From Anniella stebbinsi (Eukaryota > Chordata > Lepidosauria > Squamata > Anniellidae): a stretch of 64,000 bases of DNA. Shown here piece by piece: positions 46,087 to 56,540 of the stretch (position 1 is the stretch's first letter; each line of letters begins with the position of its first letter). Under the pieces are notes generated by a model. It was not told the origin of the DNA and ran no database searches. It saw only the letters and a list, made by a program, of their open reading frames with translations. The position numbers were made by a program, and so were the translations under genes. The stretch lies in contig JARDYH010000002.1 of assembly GCA_029215795.1 (NCBI GenBank), positions 64,085,001 through 64,149,000 of the forward strand. The letters are read 5' to 3'.

Positions 46087-46581
46087 GGCTCAGTTTGGAC
46101 GACACGATAATCAACGAAGGGGGGGAAGAGGCAACCGGCAGTTGTGTTGCTTATTATGTCATGTGGCAGGCAACACACAACGCACACATAACTGACAGTA
46201 TGCAATTTCGGGCAACTAAACAACTGAGAAAAACAACGGGCTGCTAAGTTGTTTATCCCGAAATCCATTGTTTAAATTGTCATGTGTCGGGAACCCTCCT
46301 CTCTCCGTGTACTATTCCACTCGGTCATAGAGTTCACTGGCAGGAGTAGCCAAGAAAACGCCGGCCGCTTCTATATAGCCAGCAGAACTTGCGGTGCATG
46401 ATGGAATATGGTCAGAGGACTTAGGGAGTAGGGAGGAAGGAGACGCAGCAGCCCAGAAGGACACTGGGAAGTTCAGCCGCGCGACAGGGGGACGGGCAAC
46501 ATGTCGTGTGGCGCGCACCGGCAAAATAACGCACAGTGTTATTAACCCTTCCGTTGTCTAAAGTGTCATCCGAACACACCC
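46087..46581. mobile_element. Non-autonomous DNA transposon (495 bp) with TTT target duplication
   Basis: Left end GGCTCAGTTTGGACGACACG and reverse-complemented right end GGGTGTGTTCGGATGACACT are a diverged inverted repeat. TTT flanks each side (46084-46086, 46582-46584). The interior shares gttgtgttgcttatt and aacaactgagaaaaacaac-like blocks with 22402-22943, so the two are relatives. The interior is GC-richer than its surroundings. Confidence 0.85.
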
Positions 46582-46986
46582 TTTATCTTTCCTATATCTT
46601 ATCTATCTCCTTTTCTTCTGTACTTTTCATTTCTCCCTTAACCTGTTCCGTCCAGATATATTACCATGTTGTTTGTTCTTTTGTCTTGTCCCAGATGTGT
46701 TTCCCTCTCATGTTTTGTTGGCTTGGCTTTGCATTCATGTCTGAAGAACTGCCAACTGCGCAAAGATAGAAAACAACAACAACAATTCTATGTTAGTAAA
46801 CATTCAATAAGTTCCATTTTATAAACTTCCCATTAATTGCCATTGAGACTCAAAATCTATACATATTGGTTAGCAAGTTGAATTGTTAATACATGGATAT
46901 TGTTGGAACATGGCCTATAGCATCAGACCCACAAATAATTTAACCTCAATTATGTCCCTCACACCACACATTCATCTAATTAAAAA

Positions 46987-48360
46987 ATATTTATTTATTT
47001 ATTTATTTGACTTGTATACCGCCCCATAGCTGAAGCTCTCTGGGCAGTTTACATAGGATTAAAACAATTAAAAACAATATACAAAAATCAAAACAGCAAA
47101 AACATACAACATACACACAATAGACACATGATATATAACTTTATTTGCATATGGCCAATGGCCTTTACAATTTTACACATCAAAACATCCATGCCACCCT
47201 CCTCCCACTATACCCCAGGCAGCCCCACGTAGAGTGCATTGCAGTAATCTAACTTGGAGGTTACCAGAGTATGGACGACTGAAGCCAGGTTATCCCTGTC
47301 CAGATAGGGATGTAGCTGGGCCACCAACCTAAATGAAGGCACTCCATACCACTGAAGCCACCTGAGCCTCAAGAGACAGAGATGGTTCTAGGAGAACCCC
47401 CAAGCTACGAACCCGCTCCTTCAAGGGGACTGCAACCCCATCCAGAACAGGTTGAACACCCTCCATCCGGTCAGCAGAATCACCCACTAACAGCGTCTCA
47501 GTCTTGTCTGGATTGAGTTTCAGTTTATTAGCCCTCATCCAGTCCATTGTCGCAGCCAGGCACTGGTTCAGCACATCCACATCCACAGCACATCCACAAC
47601 AGAGTCACACTCCCCCTGTCCTTCTCCCGACATAGGTTATCATACAGGGCGACCAAGGCTGTTTCCGTACCAAAACCAGGCCTGAAACCCGACTGAAATG
47701 GATCCAGATAATCAGTCTCATCCACGAGTGCCGGGAGCTGGCTCACAACCACCCACTCCAGGACCTTGCCCAGGAATGGAACATTTGCTACTGGCCTGTA
47801 GTTATTAAGATTTTCAGGGTCCAAGGAAGATTTCTTTAGGAGTGGTCTCACTGCCGCCTCTTTCAGGAGGCCTGGGACCACTCCCTCTTGCAAAGAGGCA
47901 TTAATCACTTCCCTGGCCCAGCCGGTTGTTCCATCCCTGCTAGCTTTTATTAGCCAAGAGGGGCAAGGATCCAATATGGAAGTAGTTGCACGAACCTGTC
48001 CAAGCACCTTGTCCACGTCCTCGAGCTGTACCAACTGAAACTCATCCAAGAAAACAGGACAAGCCTGTGCTCTGGATACCTCACTAGATTCACCTGCTAT
48101 AACACTGGAGTCTAAGTCCTGACGGATGCCAAAGATTTTATTTTGGAAGTGCCCAGCAAATGTATGACAGCGGGCCTCAGATGGTTCTACTATGTCCTTG
48201 GGGCCGGCATGTAAAAGCCCTCGAACTATTCTGAAAAGCTCCACTGGGCGGCAGGTTGATGATTGAATAGTGGCAGTGAAGTATTGGGTTTTTTTGCTGC
48301 CCTCACTGCCCCTGAATACAGCTTACCATAGGCACTTACCAGTGTTTGATTGCATCCATC
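46987..48360 (-). mobile_element. L2 family 2 copy with internal deletion
   Basis: The tail and hairpin (46987-47125) are followed by a block of foreign sequence (47126-47215), then the C-terminal half and, after a break at about 47583, the linker. The junction again skips the reverse transcriptase palm, joining LNQCLAATMDWM to a remnant of KDRGSVTLL. The linker frame (47528-48244) reads AGHFQNKIFGIRQDLDSSVI and LDPENLNNYRPVANVPFLGK. It is homologous to 37229-39900 and 26722-28203 but independently broken. Confidence 0.85.
47528..48244 (-). pseudogene. L2 family 2 linker and start of reverse transcriptase
   Basis: A 238-codon open frame, longest uninterrupted frame of this copy, starting MELFRIVRGLLHAGPKDI and reaching [17 protein letters not shown]. 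The palm motifs that should follow are deleted and the frame ends in a repetitive (CCACAT)n-like stretch at 47570-47600. Confidence 0.75.
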
Positions 48361-48789
48361 CTAAATTCCTTTTAGTCAAGTAATAACCCTATACATCTCT
48401 GTCTTCTCCATTTTTGCATAGCTCTCACCTCTGCAATCCAGTTTCTTTCAAGAGATGGACAAACCAATATTGTTTGTAAATGTGGTGTGTGGTTGCCTCT
48501 TTTATTATTTTGTTGTATTAAGCAAGTGCCAGTGTCTTTTGATATATGACACACTCTCTTACTCTCAACGTTATGCTCATTGTCCAATATTGTCCATTGT
48601 CCATAGACATGTCCACTTAATCGGACTTTATATTAATTTTTTAGGACTGTTTTACACATGCATGTGCCTCACTTTTAATTATCCTAACATCCCACTGACA
48701 AGTAGTTGTTTTTGAAGTTTTATGAGTTGGTATGAAAGTTCTGGACTCTTGTCTAGTGATTCATTCACAAGTGCAAGTTGTCACTTAAT

Positions 48790-49140
48790 CTTTCAAGTTT
48801 AGTTTAACACGTATATCCTGCTTTCTGTAAAATCAATGAAAATGGTTGGCACAGAACAAATAAATAAATAAATAAGGCAAATATATCAAAGCCAAAAAAA
48901 AACCACCCAGAATTAAAAGCCACAAATACATACTTTTGTTTGTAAGCCTGTGTACAAGAGGATACTTTAAACAATCTAAAAAGACAGAACAGACAATAAA
49001 AAAGGGAGCAGTACTGGTGGAATGGTGCCGCTGCTGGAATGGCTGCTGGTGGTGACCCTTGAGGGAGGAAGATCCTTCACTAGGGAGTTTTTTCAGCAAG
49101 GCATGCATTGGGTCAAATCTATTTAAGGACCAATTCATAC
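48790..49140 (-). repeat. Possible old LINE tail
   Basis: AT-rich tail with (AAAT)n near 48860 followed by aaaaccacccagaattaaaagcc. It resembles an old L2/CR1 3' end but is too decayed to place. Confidence 0.35.
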
Positions 49141-51309
49141 CATTTTGGTAGAATTTGACTGTGGTATGGCAAGTTCTTAAATCAATTCCCTCTGTATTTT
49201 ATGTCACCATTGCATTTGCCAGCCACTATACATACTTAGAATTCACTGTTTTGTTCAGCAGTGGCATTTCCTTTTAGTGTTTTCTTTAAGGATGGAAACT
49301 GCTATATCAAAATACAAAAGTTTAGAAAAGCCAACTGAAAGGTAGTAGTGGGGCTTGCCAGAACTCAATTCTGGAATATAGAGGCCTGATCACATGTAAT
49401 GGTAACCCTTAGTTTATTTATCCCATGGTTTCTTGCCCTGCTCAGGATTTGTCTAAAATGTGATCAAACAAACTGTGGATTGTTTTCTCAATCCCAGGCT
49501 TGTTTGTTTACGTCCTCCTTCACCTGCTCCCTCCTGTATCCCAAATACCTTTGTGGCACTGTAATACTGCCATGGCTTCACCACGTCATCTGCCTGCTTA
49601 TCACTCGTCTATTCTTTGGTTGCATCCATCACTCTTCATAGCTTGCTAAAGAAAGGCCCCCCATCCCTAGGCGAAGCACTGGAAGCCTTGCGTTGAAAGA
49701 AATCCAATCCTTTCTCACCCCTGCAGCAGCATGCAGGAAAAGTTCTTTTACCAAAATAAATACCTCTAGAGTGCTTTTGAAGTCTTGCTTCTCAATTTAA
49801 ATAAAATATCTTAGTGCTGCACTCTCCTCTCTCCACAATGCTTTGATACCCCCTCCCAATCATTCCAAACTCAAATGGCCACTCTCCTAACACTTTTGCT
49901 GCATTTTACTGTAGGACCCTGCCCCCAGCCATTCTAGCTTCCCAAATTCCACTTCTACCTTCTCAGGGCTTCCAGGCACCACTGATAGCATACCCCTTAC
50001 AAAAATAGCATCTAGTTTCCCCGTGACCAATTACTTGATTACCAAATTTCTACAATTTCAGCCAGCCAACAGTTGTTGCTCGGTCAGTTCAAACAAAGAA
50101 CACTCCACACTGGTTACTAATGCTTTGCTGTAGAATTCCAGGTTAATTTGACCATGTCTGTAACTGTGTATTAAGCTTTTTGATTCATTGAATGCAGGTG
50201 AATCTAATCAGCTAATTAATGGGCTGTAGTTAGCATGGATGGCAAGTGCATGCAAATGACTCCAATGGCCAGTGGGACTAGTTCTTGAAAACTCTCCCAC
50301 ACTGTCAAGAGAAGATCTGAGTTGCAGAAGAGGGAAGGGAATTTGATCTGCCTGGCTTATATTGCCAGGCAAACTTCACCATTACTGCTAGTTCGGGAAA
50401 ATGGCAAATGAGATCACAGCTGCATGCAGAATGCTGGGGGGAGGGGGTTGGGTTTTTTATCATTCTTGCTCGCCGCTTCCACAGTCTGCTGAAACAACCT
50501 ATGACCAACCTACAATTCTGGGTTTACACACAGCAACAATGCATGGTTTAAATAACCCAGATTTCAAAACCCAGCAACAAATTATGGGTTTTCTTTTTGG
50601 GTTGTTCATGGTTAATAAACCATGACTTGCTAGTGCGGCTGAATTCACACATCACAAGAGCCCAGAATTCAACAACCCATACCATGGGTTCACGTTATAT
50701 GTGAACCACAGAGTAAGAGGAGAAGAACTGTAAGAGAACTCACAACACATCATACTTTAGTCCTGGAATCATCATCTTTCTTTCTTGCACAAATGAAGTA
50801 CTGTGCAGTAGCAAAGGCTGATGTGAAATAGTTTATTTTCTAGGATTACGTTGTGGATGACAACAGGAAAGTGTAAATTTGGGTAGCCTGTTGTCATGTT
50901 GGACATTAGAGGAATTAGTAATTATAGATAACACAATATTATAAAGCAGCTTTTCTAACATCTAGAGCTAGTTTGTGTTAATTTCTTTCAAAATAGGTTT
51001 CCTAGGTTAGTTCTTTAACAAAGTGGAATGTCATTCATTTTGGGGCAACTTTTAGTAATCCTGTGATAGTAAAACTAACATTATTGCAAGCACAAGAAAA
51101 ATCTTTTATGTGTGTATTTGTGATAGGAAAAGATATTGTATGTTACCTTGATATGAGACTGTTGGTTGGAGGATAATTGTTTTAGAACAGCTAATTTAAA
51201 CAGTTGGGATTACTGTTTAAACAAATGCCAGTTTGTCTGTTGATCATAATGATCATAAAAACTGCATATTCGTTTCTTATATTGGCCAATATCCTTCTAG
51301 ATCACATTT

Positions 51310-51312
<3 letters not shown>
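49141..51312. other. Intron stretch with possible MITE traces
   Basis: No gene seen. Phrases such as acaacccataccatgggttc (50670) and catggtttaaataacccaga (50540) suggest a decayed inverted-repeat element of the type seen near 52707. Confidence 0.35.

Positions 51313-51371
<59 letters not shown>
51313..51371. repeat. Compound microsatellite (CT)n(CA)n in intron
   Basis: Same composition and order as the one at 31208-31271. (CT)n to about 51349, then (CA)n. Confidence 0.95.
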
Positions 51372-51956
51372 CCCTATCATGTGATCATAATTGTTACTGT
51401 TAAAATAGATCATAATAGTTTCTCTGGTAACTGAGTAACTTCATCTGTAAAAATTTGGCTATTAAAAAACATGCTCAAATGATCTGAAAGTTAAATAAAC
51501 TGTTTAGACTGTCCCTAGTAGCACTAGTAAGTCTGCCTTGGATACATTCCAAGTTCCAGAATTTGATCAATAGCAGTCTTCCAGATGTAGTTTCTGAAAA
51601 GGGAATAAAGTTTTAGTTTGTCAGCCATTTCTCTCAACAGATACTATCTTGTATGAGTAGACTTTGGAGGTTGGATCCACATTTAGTCATACTTAGACTA
51701 ACTGAAATCAACATGATTTAAGTTAATCAGGATCTAACCCAGAAAAATTCATATGCATCTGTTAGCAGGATTATTTTTTTGAATCTCAAAACAAAATTCC
51801 ACTTAACTACTGCAAGATCCATATTGTTTGAACTCACTTTCTGGTGAACCAATCCCATGCATTAATAGCAAAATGTAATAATCAGAGATAAGATATGGTA
51901 TCAAGCCTTCCTTCTGTCATAAATTATGTTTTGGGTAAATTTTGAACTAAGTTATC

Positions 51957-52005
51957 ATTTCATTTCATTTATTACATTTCTATACTACCCAATAGCCAGA
52001 GCTCT
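51957..52005 (-). mobile_element. L2 family 2, short tail fragment
   Basis: tttcatttatt followed by tactacccaatagccagagc, a mutated family 2 terminal hairpin. Confidence 0.55.
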
Positions 52006-52562
52006 CATATGTGAAAATGAGGTGGTAGAATTTCCATGCATAGACTGTACAACCTTATAACTATGAAGCACATATCACTTATTTTTAATTAATTTTATTG
52101 CAAATTACAACAAAAACATCAGAAAAAAGGGGGAAAACAGCACACAGAATATGTTTGTGTGTGTGTGTTACATTTAGTATAACTACATGCATTCAAAGTA
52201 TCACTTCCATAAGTCTGCTAAACTGTTGTGCCATGTCAAAAACTGGAATTGGAAAAGGTGCAAAAGCAACAACTGAAATGATATTTGGGTTAGAGAATTT
52301 TCCCTATGCAGAAAGGCTAAAGTGTTTGGGCTCTTTTTCATTTAAAAAGAGGAATATAATGAAGATGGTATTTTGTTTTTTGTTTTTAAGATATTAAAAA
52401 AAATAGAATTCCGTCCCTCCCACCCCCAGTCTCATAATACTAGAACTCGTGAACATTTAAATTGCTTAGCAGTAGATTCAAGACAGAAAAAAGAAGATTT
52501 ATGCAACAGCACAGAGGGGAACTAGCTTTTCTGTCCAGGGCAAAAAGGTTACAGTATCGTTC

Positions 52563-52578
52563 GTGTGTGTGTGTGTGT
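52563..52578. repeat. Short (TG)n microsatellite
   Basis: Uninterrupted TG repeats within the intron. Confidence 0.85.
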
Positions 52579-52706
52579 TTTCTAGCCTTTGAAGGCCTTT
52601 GGTTCGAGACTAGAGGCAGGTAAATGTCCCCCTACTCCCCATTTTGAAGATGGGGAGAACCCGGGCAACATCTCTCAGTCACCTTGTAGTCAGTAGTTCA
52701 CATGTT

Positions 52707-52744
52707 ATGGCTACCCAGGGTTTAAATAAACCCTGGGTAGCCAT
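52707..52744. repeat. Perfect 17-bp inverted repeat
   Basis: ATGGCTACCCAGGGTTT (52707-52723) is the exact reverse complement of 52728-52744 with a 4-base spacer. It lies in a region (52640-53720) with several partial copies of cccaggg phrases in both orientations, probably decayed inverted-repeat transposons. Confidence 0.9.
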
Positions 52745-53499
52745 GAACAAGTAAGAGTGAGCGTGCTGGTTCCTGACAATCCACTCCCATTAATTTAAAC
52801 AACCCAGGGAAGCTCTGCCCCTGTGTTGTTTATTGTGGTGTCTCAACCCAGAATTAGAGGTCATGGGGAAAAACCCAGGCTTTTAACCCTGTCGTGAGTT
52901 GGTTGATGAGCAAAAAGATGGACTTCACAGCATTTTTATATGCTGGTGAATTGCTTTTTAGAGACCAGTGTAATTTGGCAGCTTCATAGTCAATTAAGAA
53001 GGCCTCTCAACATAGGCCAGTAATCTACAGCTTCACCTTGAACCTGTTTTGGCCAGCTGATTACCTCACCCTGCTTGAGCACAGATAGGTCTGATTTCCT
53101 GTGGAAAGCAAGCCTAGTTCCCCTGCTTCTGGGAAGAGTGTGTGCTTCTTTGTGTCATCCTGTCAGCCGCTAAGCTGGAAGGAGACACTTATAAAAGCAA
53201 ACCCATTGGCTTTGCTCTTTGGTCTCGCTCCAAGAGGCATCGTGCACGTGACCAGCTTGGAGAATTCATGGTCCTGAAGGAATGGCTTTTTGTACTTTGT
53301 GTGTGTGTGGGGGGGGGGCAGAGTTGGGGGGGGCAGAGTACAAACAGTGTGACAGAGAACTGCTTTGTCAACTGAACAGTGGCGTGTGCTTCCTTTGCAT
53401 ATTTATTCTGCATCCATTTTGTATCAATAGAAAATCTTTTTACACAAGTGGCTTTGTTTTATCGTGGTAATCAAAAGAATCAAATTTGACTGGGACCTG

Positions 53500-53740
53500 A
53501 CAGAATCAAAACTCCAAATTAATATGAACCCACAGCTTGTTATTGGGTTACAAGTCTGGGTTGTTCCTCCCCTAACAACCACCAGTTCTGGGTTCTAATG
53601 TCATGATAAACAACCCAGGGATGGAGCATTCCGGAGTTATTTAACTCAAGGGGAGCAGGCATGCTGTTAGGAGCCAACACACTCATCCCACTTCATTATC
53701 AACAAACTATAGTAAACTGTGGGTTGTGTGCAACATGAGA
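53500..53740. repeat. Probable decayed inverted-repeat element
   Basis: The phrases gggttgttcctcccctaaca and aaacaacccagggatggagc repeat the aacaaccc/gggttgtt theme of 50500-50690 and 52790-52900. No clean termini. Confidence 0.4.
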
Positions 53741-54535
53741 ACTGGTTTAACGTCTGAAAAAATTGTAGAACAAATAAACAGTCTGAGCATTTTGAAAAAA
53801 ATACTGCCATCATAAAGAGCCAGTAGTTCCTCAAGTAACAAGTCATGGCATACTTAGAATATTTCCAGTTTGGTAGAATTACTAGTCTGGCTGTGGAAGT
53901 ACTATATCTTGATTTCAGTAAGGGTTTTGACATTTTTGTTAGTAAGGTCTGTCATGATATTCTTGTTAAGCTAGTAAAATGTGGGCTAGATGATGCTATT
54001 GTTAGATAGCTGGTTTATGGATCATACCAAAAGAATGCTCATCAACAGTTCATCAACCTGCAGAGAAGTGACAAGTGGGATGTCACAGACCTGGTTCGCA
54101 TGTAACAGCAAGCTACCATGGTGAATTTCCTCGTGGAGCTTGCTGTTTGCATTTAAAAGTTAAAAGCCACGGCAGGGATTACATATTAAACAATATTTTC
54201 TATGCCATTCTTTAAAACAGTAATATTTCCAATGCAGAATACCTTAAATGTATAAAATCTACTCTCATAAAGGTTCTGGTTCTTAGTAGATCAATAAATG
54301 TTAATGATTCCAGAAAGCAAGTTCTATTTTTGTATAGGAAATATCTGAAAAAAGTCAAACTTTGATTTAGTGGTGTGGGTTTTCTAGAAAAAAATCTGCT
54401 CCATAACACAGCTTTGATTTTAAATTAGTGATATACATTGTCTTTCTTCCCCCTTTCATGTTTTAAATTGCCTTAATTTTAAATCATATCACATGGGCTG
54501 AAGTTACTACGATATATTCATTTTATTTCTTCCAG

Positions 54536-55101
54536 TGGCAACAGATGTCTTCAATTCCAAAAGTTTGGCCATTCAGGCCCAAAAGAAAATTCTTGGCAAA
54601 ATGGCATCCAAATCGATAGCAACTGCTTTGATAGATGATACTAGCAGTGATGTGTTGGATGAACTCTACAGAGTGACAAGGGAATACATACAGAACAAGA
54701 AAGAGGCAGAGAAGATAATTAAAAATCTCATTAAGACTGTTATCAAGTTAGCAATCCTCTACAGGAATAACCAGTTTAATCAGGAAGAGATCATGCTTAT
54801 GGAGAAGTTCAAGAAGAAGGTACACCAGCTGGCTAAAACTGTGGTGAGCTTCCATCAAGTGGATTATACCTTTGACAGAAATTTTTTGTCAAAACTATTG
54901 AATGAGTGTAGAGACCTGCTTCATCAAATCATTCAGCGTCACCTAACTGCAAAATCTCATGGACGTGTCAACAATGTGTTTGATCACTTCTCAGATTGTG
55001 AATTTTTGGCTGCCTTGTACAATCCCTTTGGATCTTACAAGACTCACCTGCAGAGACTCTGTGATGGCGTCAACAAAATGCTGGATGATGGGAATATATA
55101 A
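54536..55101 (+). CDS. TNFAIP8: TNFAIP8 coding terminal exon
   Basis: TNFAIP8 (TNF alpha-induced protein 8, TIPE family) is a cytosolic lipid-binding regulator of apoptosis and inflammation. The exon starts after TTCCAG with TG, which completes a Val codon with exon 1, and ends at TAA (55099-55101). It codes for 188 residues; with exon 1 the protein is 198 aa, the length of the human canonical form. Conserved stretches include [53 protein letters not shown] and [20 protein letters not shown]. The fold is an all-helical bundle with a central hydrophobic cavity for lipids; residue-level function is from family knowledge. No in-frame stops or frame lesions are seen, so the gene appears functional. 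The terminal exon carrying almost the whole protein is typical of the family. Confidence 0.97.
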
Positions 55102-56540
55102 GTAACTGCATCAGTATTGACTGATTATATATTCCTAGGCTAAGGGCTACTGATGGGCTCACTGATTCAATGAAGGAATGAAGAAGGGCTTAAAATGTGT
55201 GGGTGATAAGGAAGGTTTAATATCAAACAGATGCTTAGAAAATTCTTCATCAGATTGACCCATTTATTTGGAGTCATATATTGCATGCTAGTCCCACTTT
55301 TTGCAATACTTTGCTTTAAAATGTGGAATAATTAAGCCATGACACAGGACTGCTGAAATGAAGTCAGGCTTTGTAAAATAGGCAGGGAAATTTTAGAACT
55401 AGACAATCGAAATGCATATTTCAACATGTAGAATATTTATAAATCCACTAAAAATCAGTATTTTTATATACAAGAAACATGACTATGGCACATATATGAT
55501 AACTGGAAAGATTTAACAGAACCTTTAAAATTCATTAAAGTCATATATGCTATACATAAATGCTTAGGTCACATTGTCTTATACTATTAAAATAGTTTGT
55601 TTCAGCTGTTTCTTTTGAGAAAGTAAGGAACCACACAATCATCTCTGAAAGGTTCGGGACTACAGCCAGGCTTAGCTGAAAACACTCCATTGGCATGAAC
55701 TGACATTTCCACATTTGCATTATCCCTTAATGATAGTGGCACTTCAAGTTGCTGCTCTGTGGTTATTCTCTGCCTCCATGTTAAGGGCACTATTTCTTCA
55801 CACAATGTATTTCCTCCCTGCATGCCCATTCCAGCCCAGCTCTAAGCCTGGTAGCATGTACTCCCCAGACAATTGCACTGTGCTGTCTCATGGGAAACTT
55901 GCTCTTAATCATCTAAGGCTTTGGTATGTTAAGCTGTAGTGCAGTAAAATTGCATTACTTATCAGATTTGATTCTACATTTTTTCTACCTGTAATTAGCT
56001 ACCGTAATAAAGTCTGGCCACAAAAAATGTACATTAGTAGTGTATGTTTAAAGGAAGCACGTATATACATGTGTTCCCCAGTCCTCTACCCTGCTAGTAA
56101 TATTTTTTTAACGTGGAACAATTAGCTTGATCCAAACCTAATGCTATTATGAAGTGGCTTACTTTGAAATATTGATTGGTGATTTATAGGTGTCCCCTCC
56201 CCTATCTGAAAATAGCCCAGTCCCACAATGTGCACATGGAGTTCAACCTGCAAATGCGCCTCCTGCTCACTTTTGTAGAAGAATGTACTTCCAGGTCAAG
56301 TCCCTGACCAATTATTTTTTAAAAAAAAACCTAAGCAAATGTGCATCTCCATACTGAGGTAACAAAAGTACAGTAATTCTAGAAATGGTAAGCATCTGAA
56401 CCAAGTTTTTATTGATTTTGTGTACATTGTCTTTAAAACAAAAGTTGATGTGTGTATAACCTAATGTATAGTAAATATGGAAAAAATATATTGTAATTGC
56501 AGCAGCTTAAATAAGAGATGTTTTTATAATCTTCAGGTGA
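55102..56540 (+). other. TNFAIP8: Probable TNFAIP8 3' UTR
   Basis: Repeat-poor sequence after the stop codon. Candidate poly(A) signals are ATTAAA at 55534-55539, AATAAA at 56006-56011 and ATTAAA at 56756-56761. Single ATTTA motifs occur (for example near 55433). The true end is not determinable here; the upper limit is set by loss of recognisable transcript-like sequence. Confidence 0.5.

Larger units (their letters stand above)
31609..54535 (+). other. TNFAIP8: TNFAIP8 intron (22,927 bp)
   Basis: Starts GTATGA, ends in a pyrimidine-rich tract and TTCCAG. A branch-point-like gttactacg lies near 54503-54511. The intron holds L2, hAT-like and several inverted-repeat insertions listed separately. 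Unannotated stretches are 31609-33000, 34017-36129, 41087-43703, 44006-46086 and 53751-54515: AT-rich sequence with no exon recognised. Confidence 0.9.

Noticed and set aside
54535..55101. 188-aa protein starting at a GTG codon in the exon
   Set aside because: The G of GTG is the last base of the intron acceptor AG. The real protein begins at 31578 and enters this exon in phase 1.
55715..55939. Open frames in both orientations after TNFAIP8
   Set aside because: They lie within the probable 3' UTR and show no domain.
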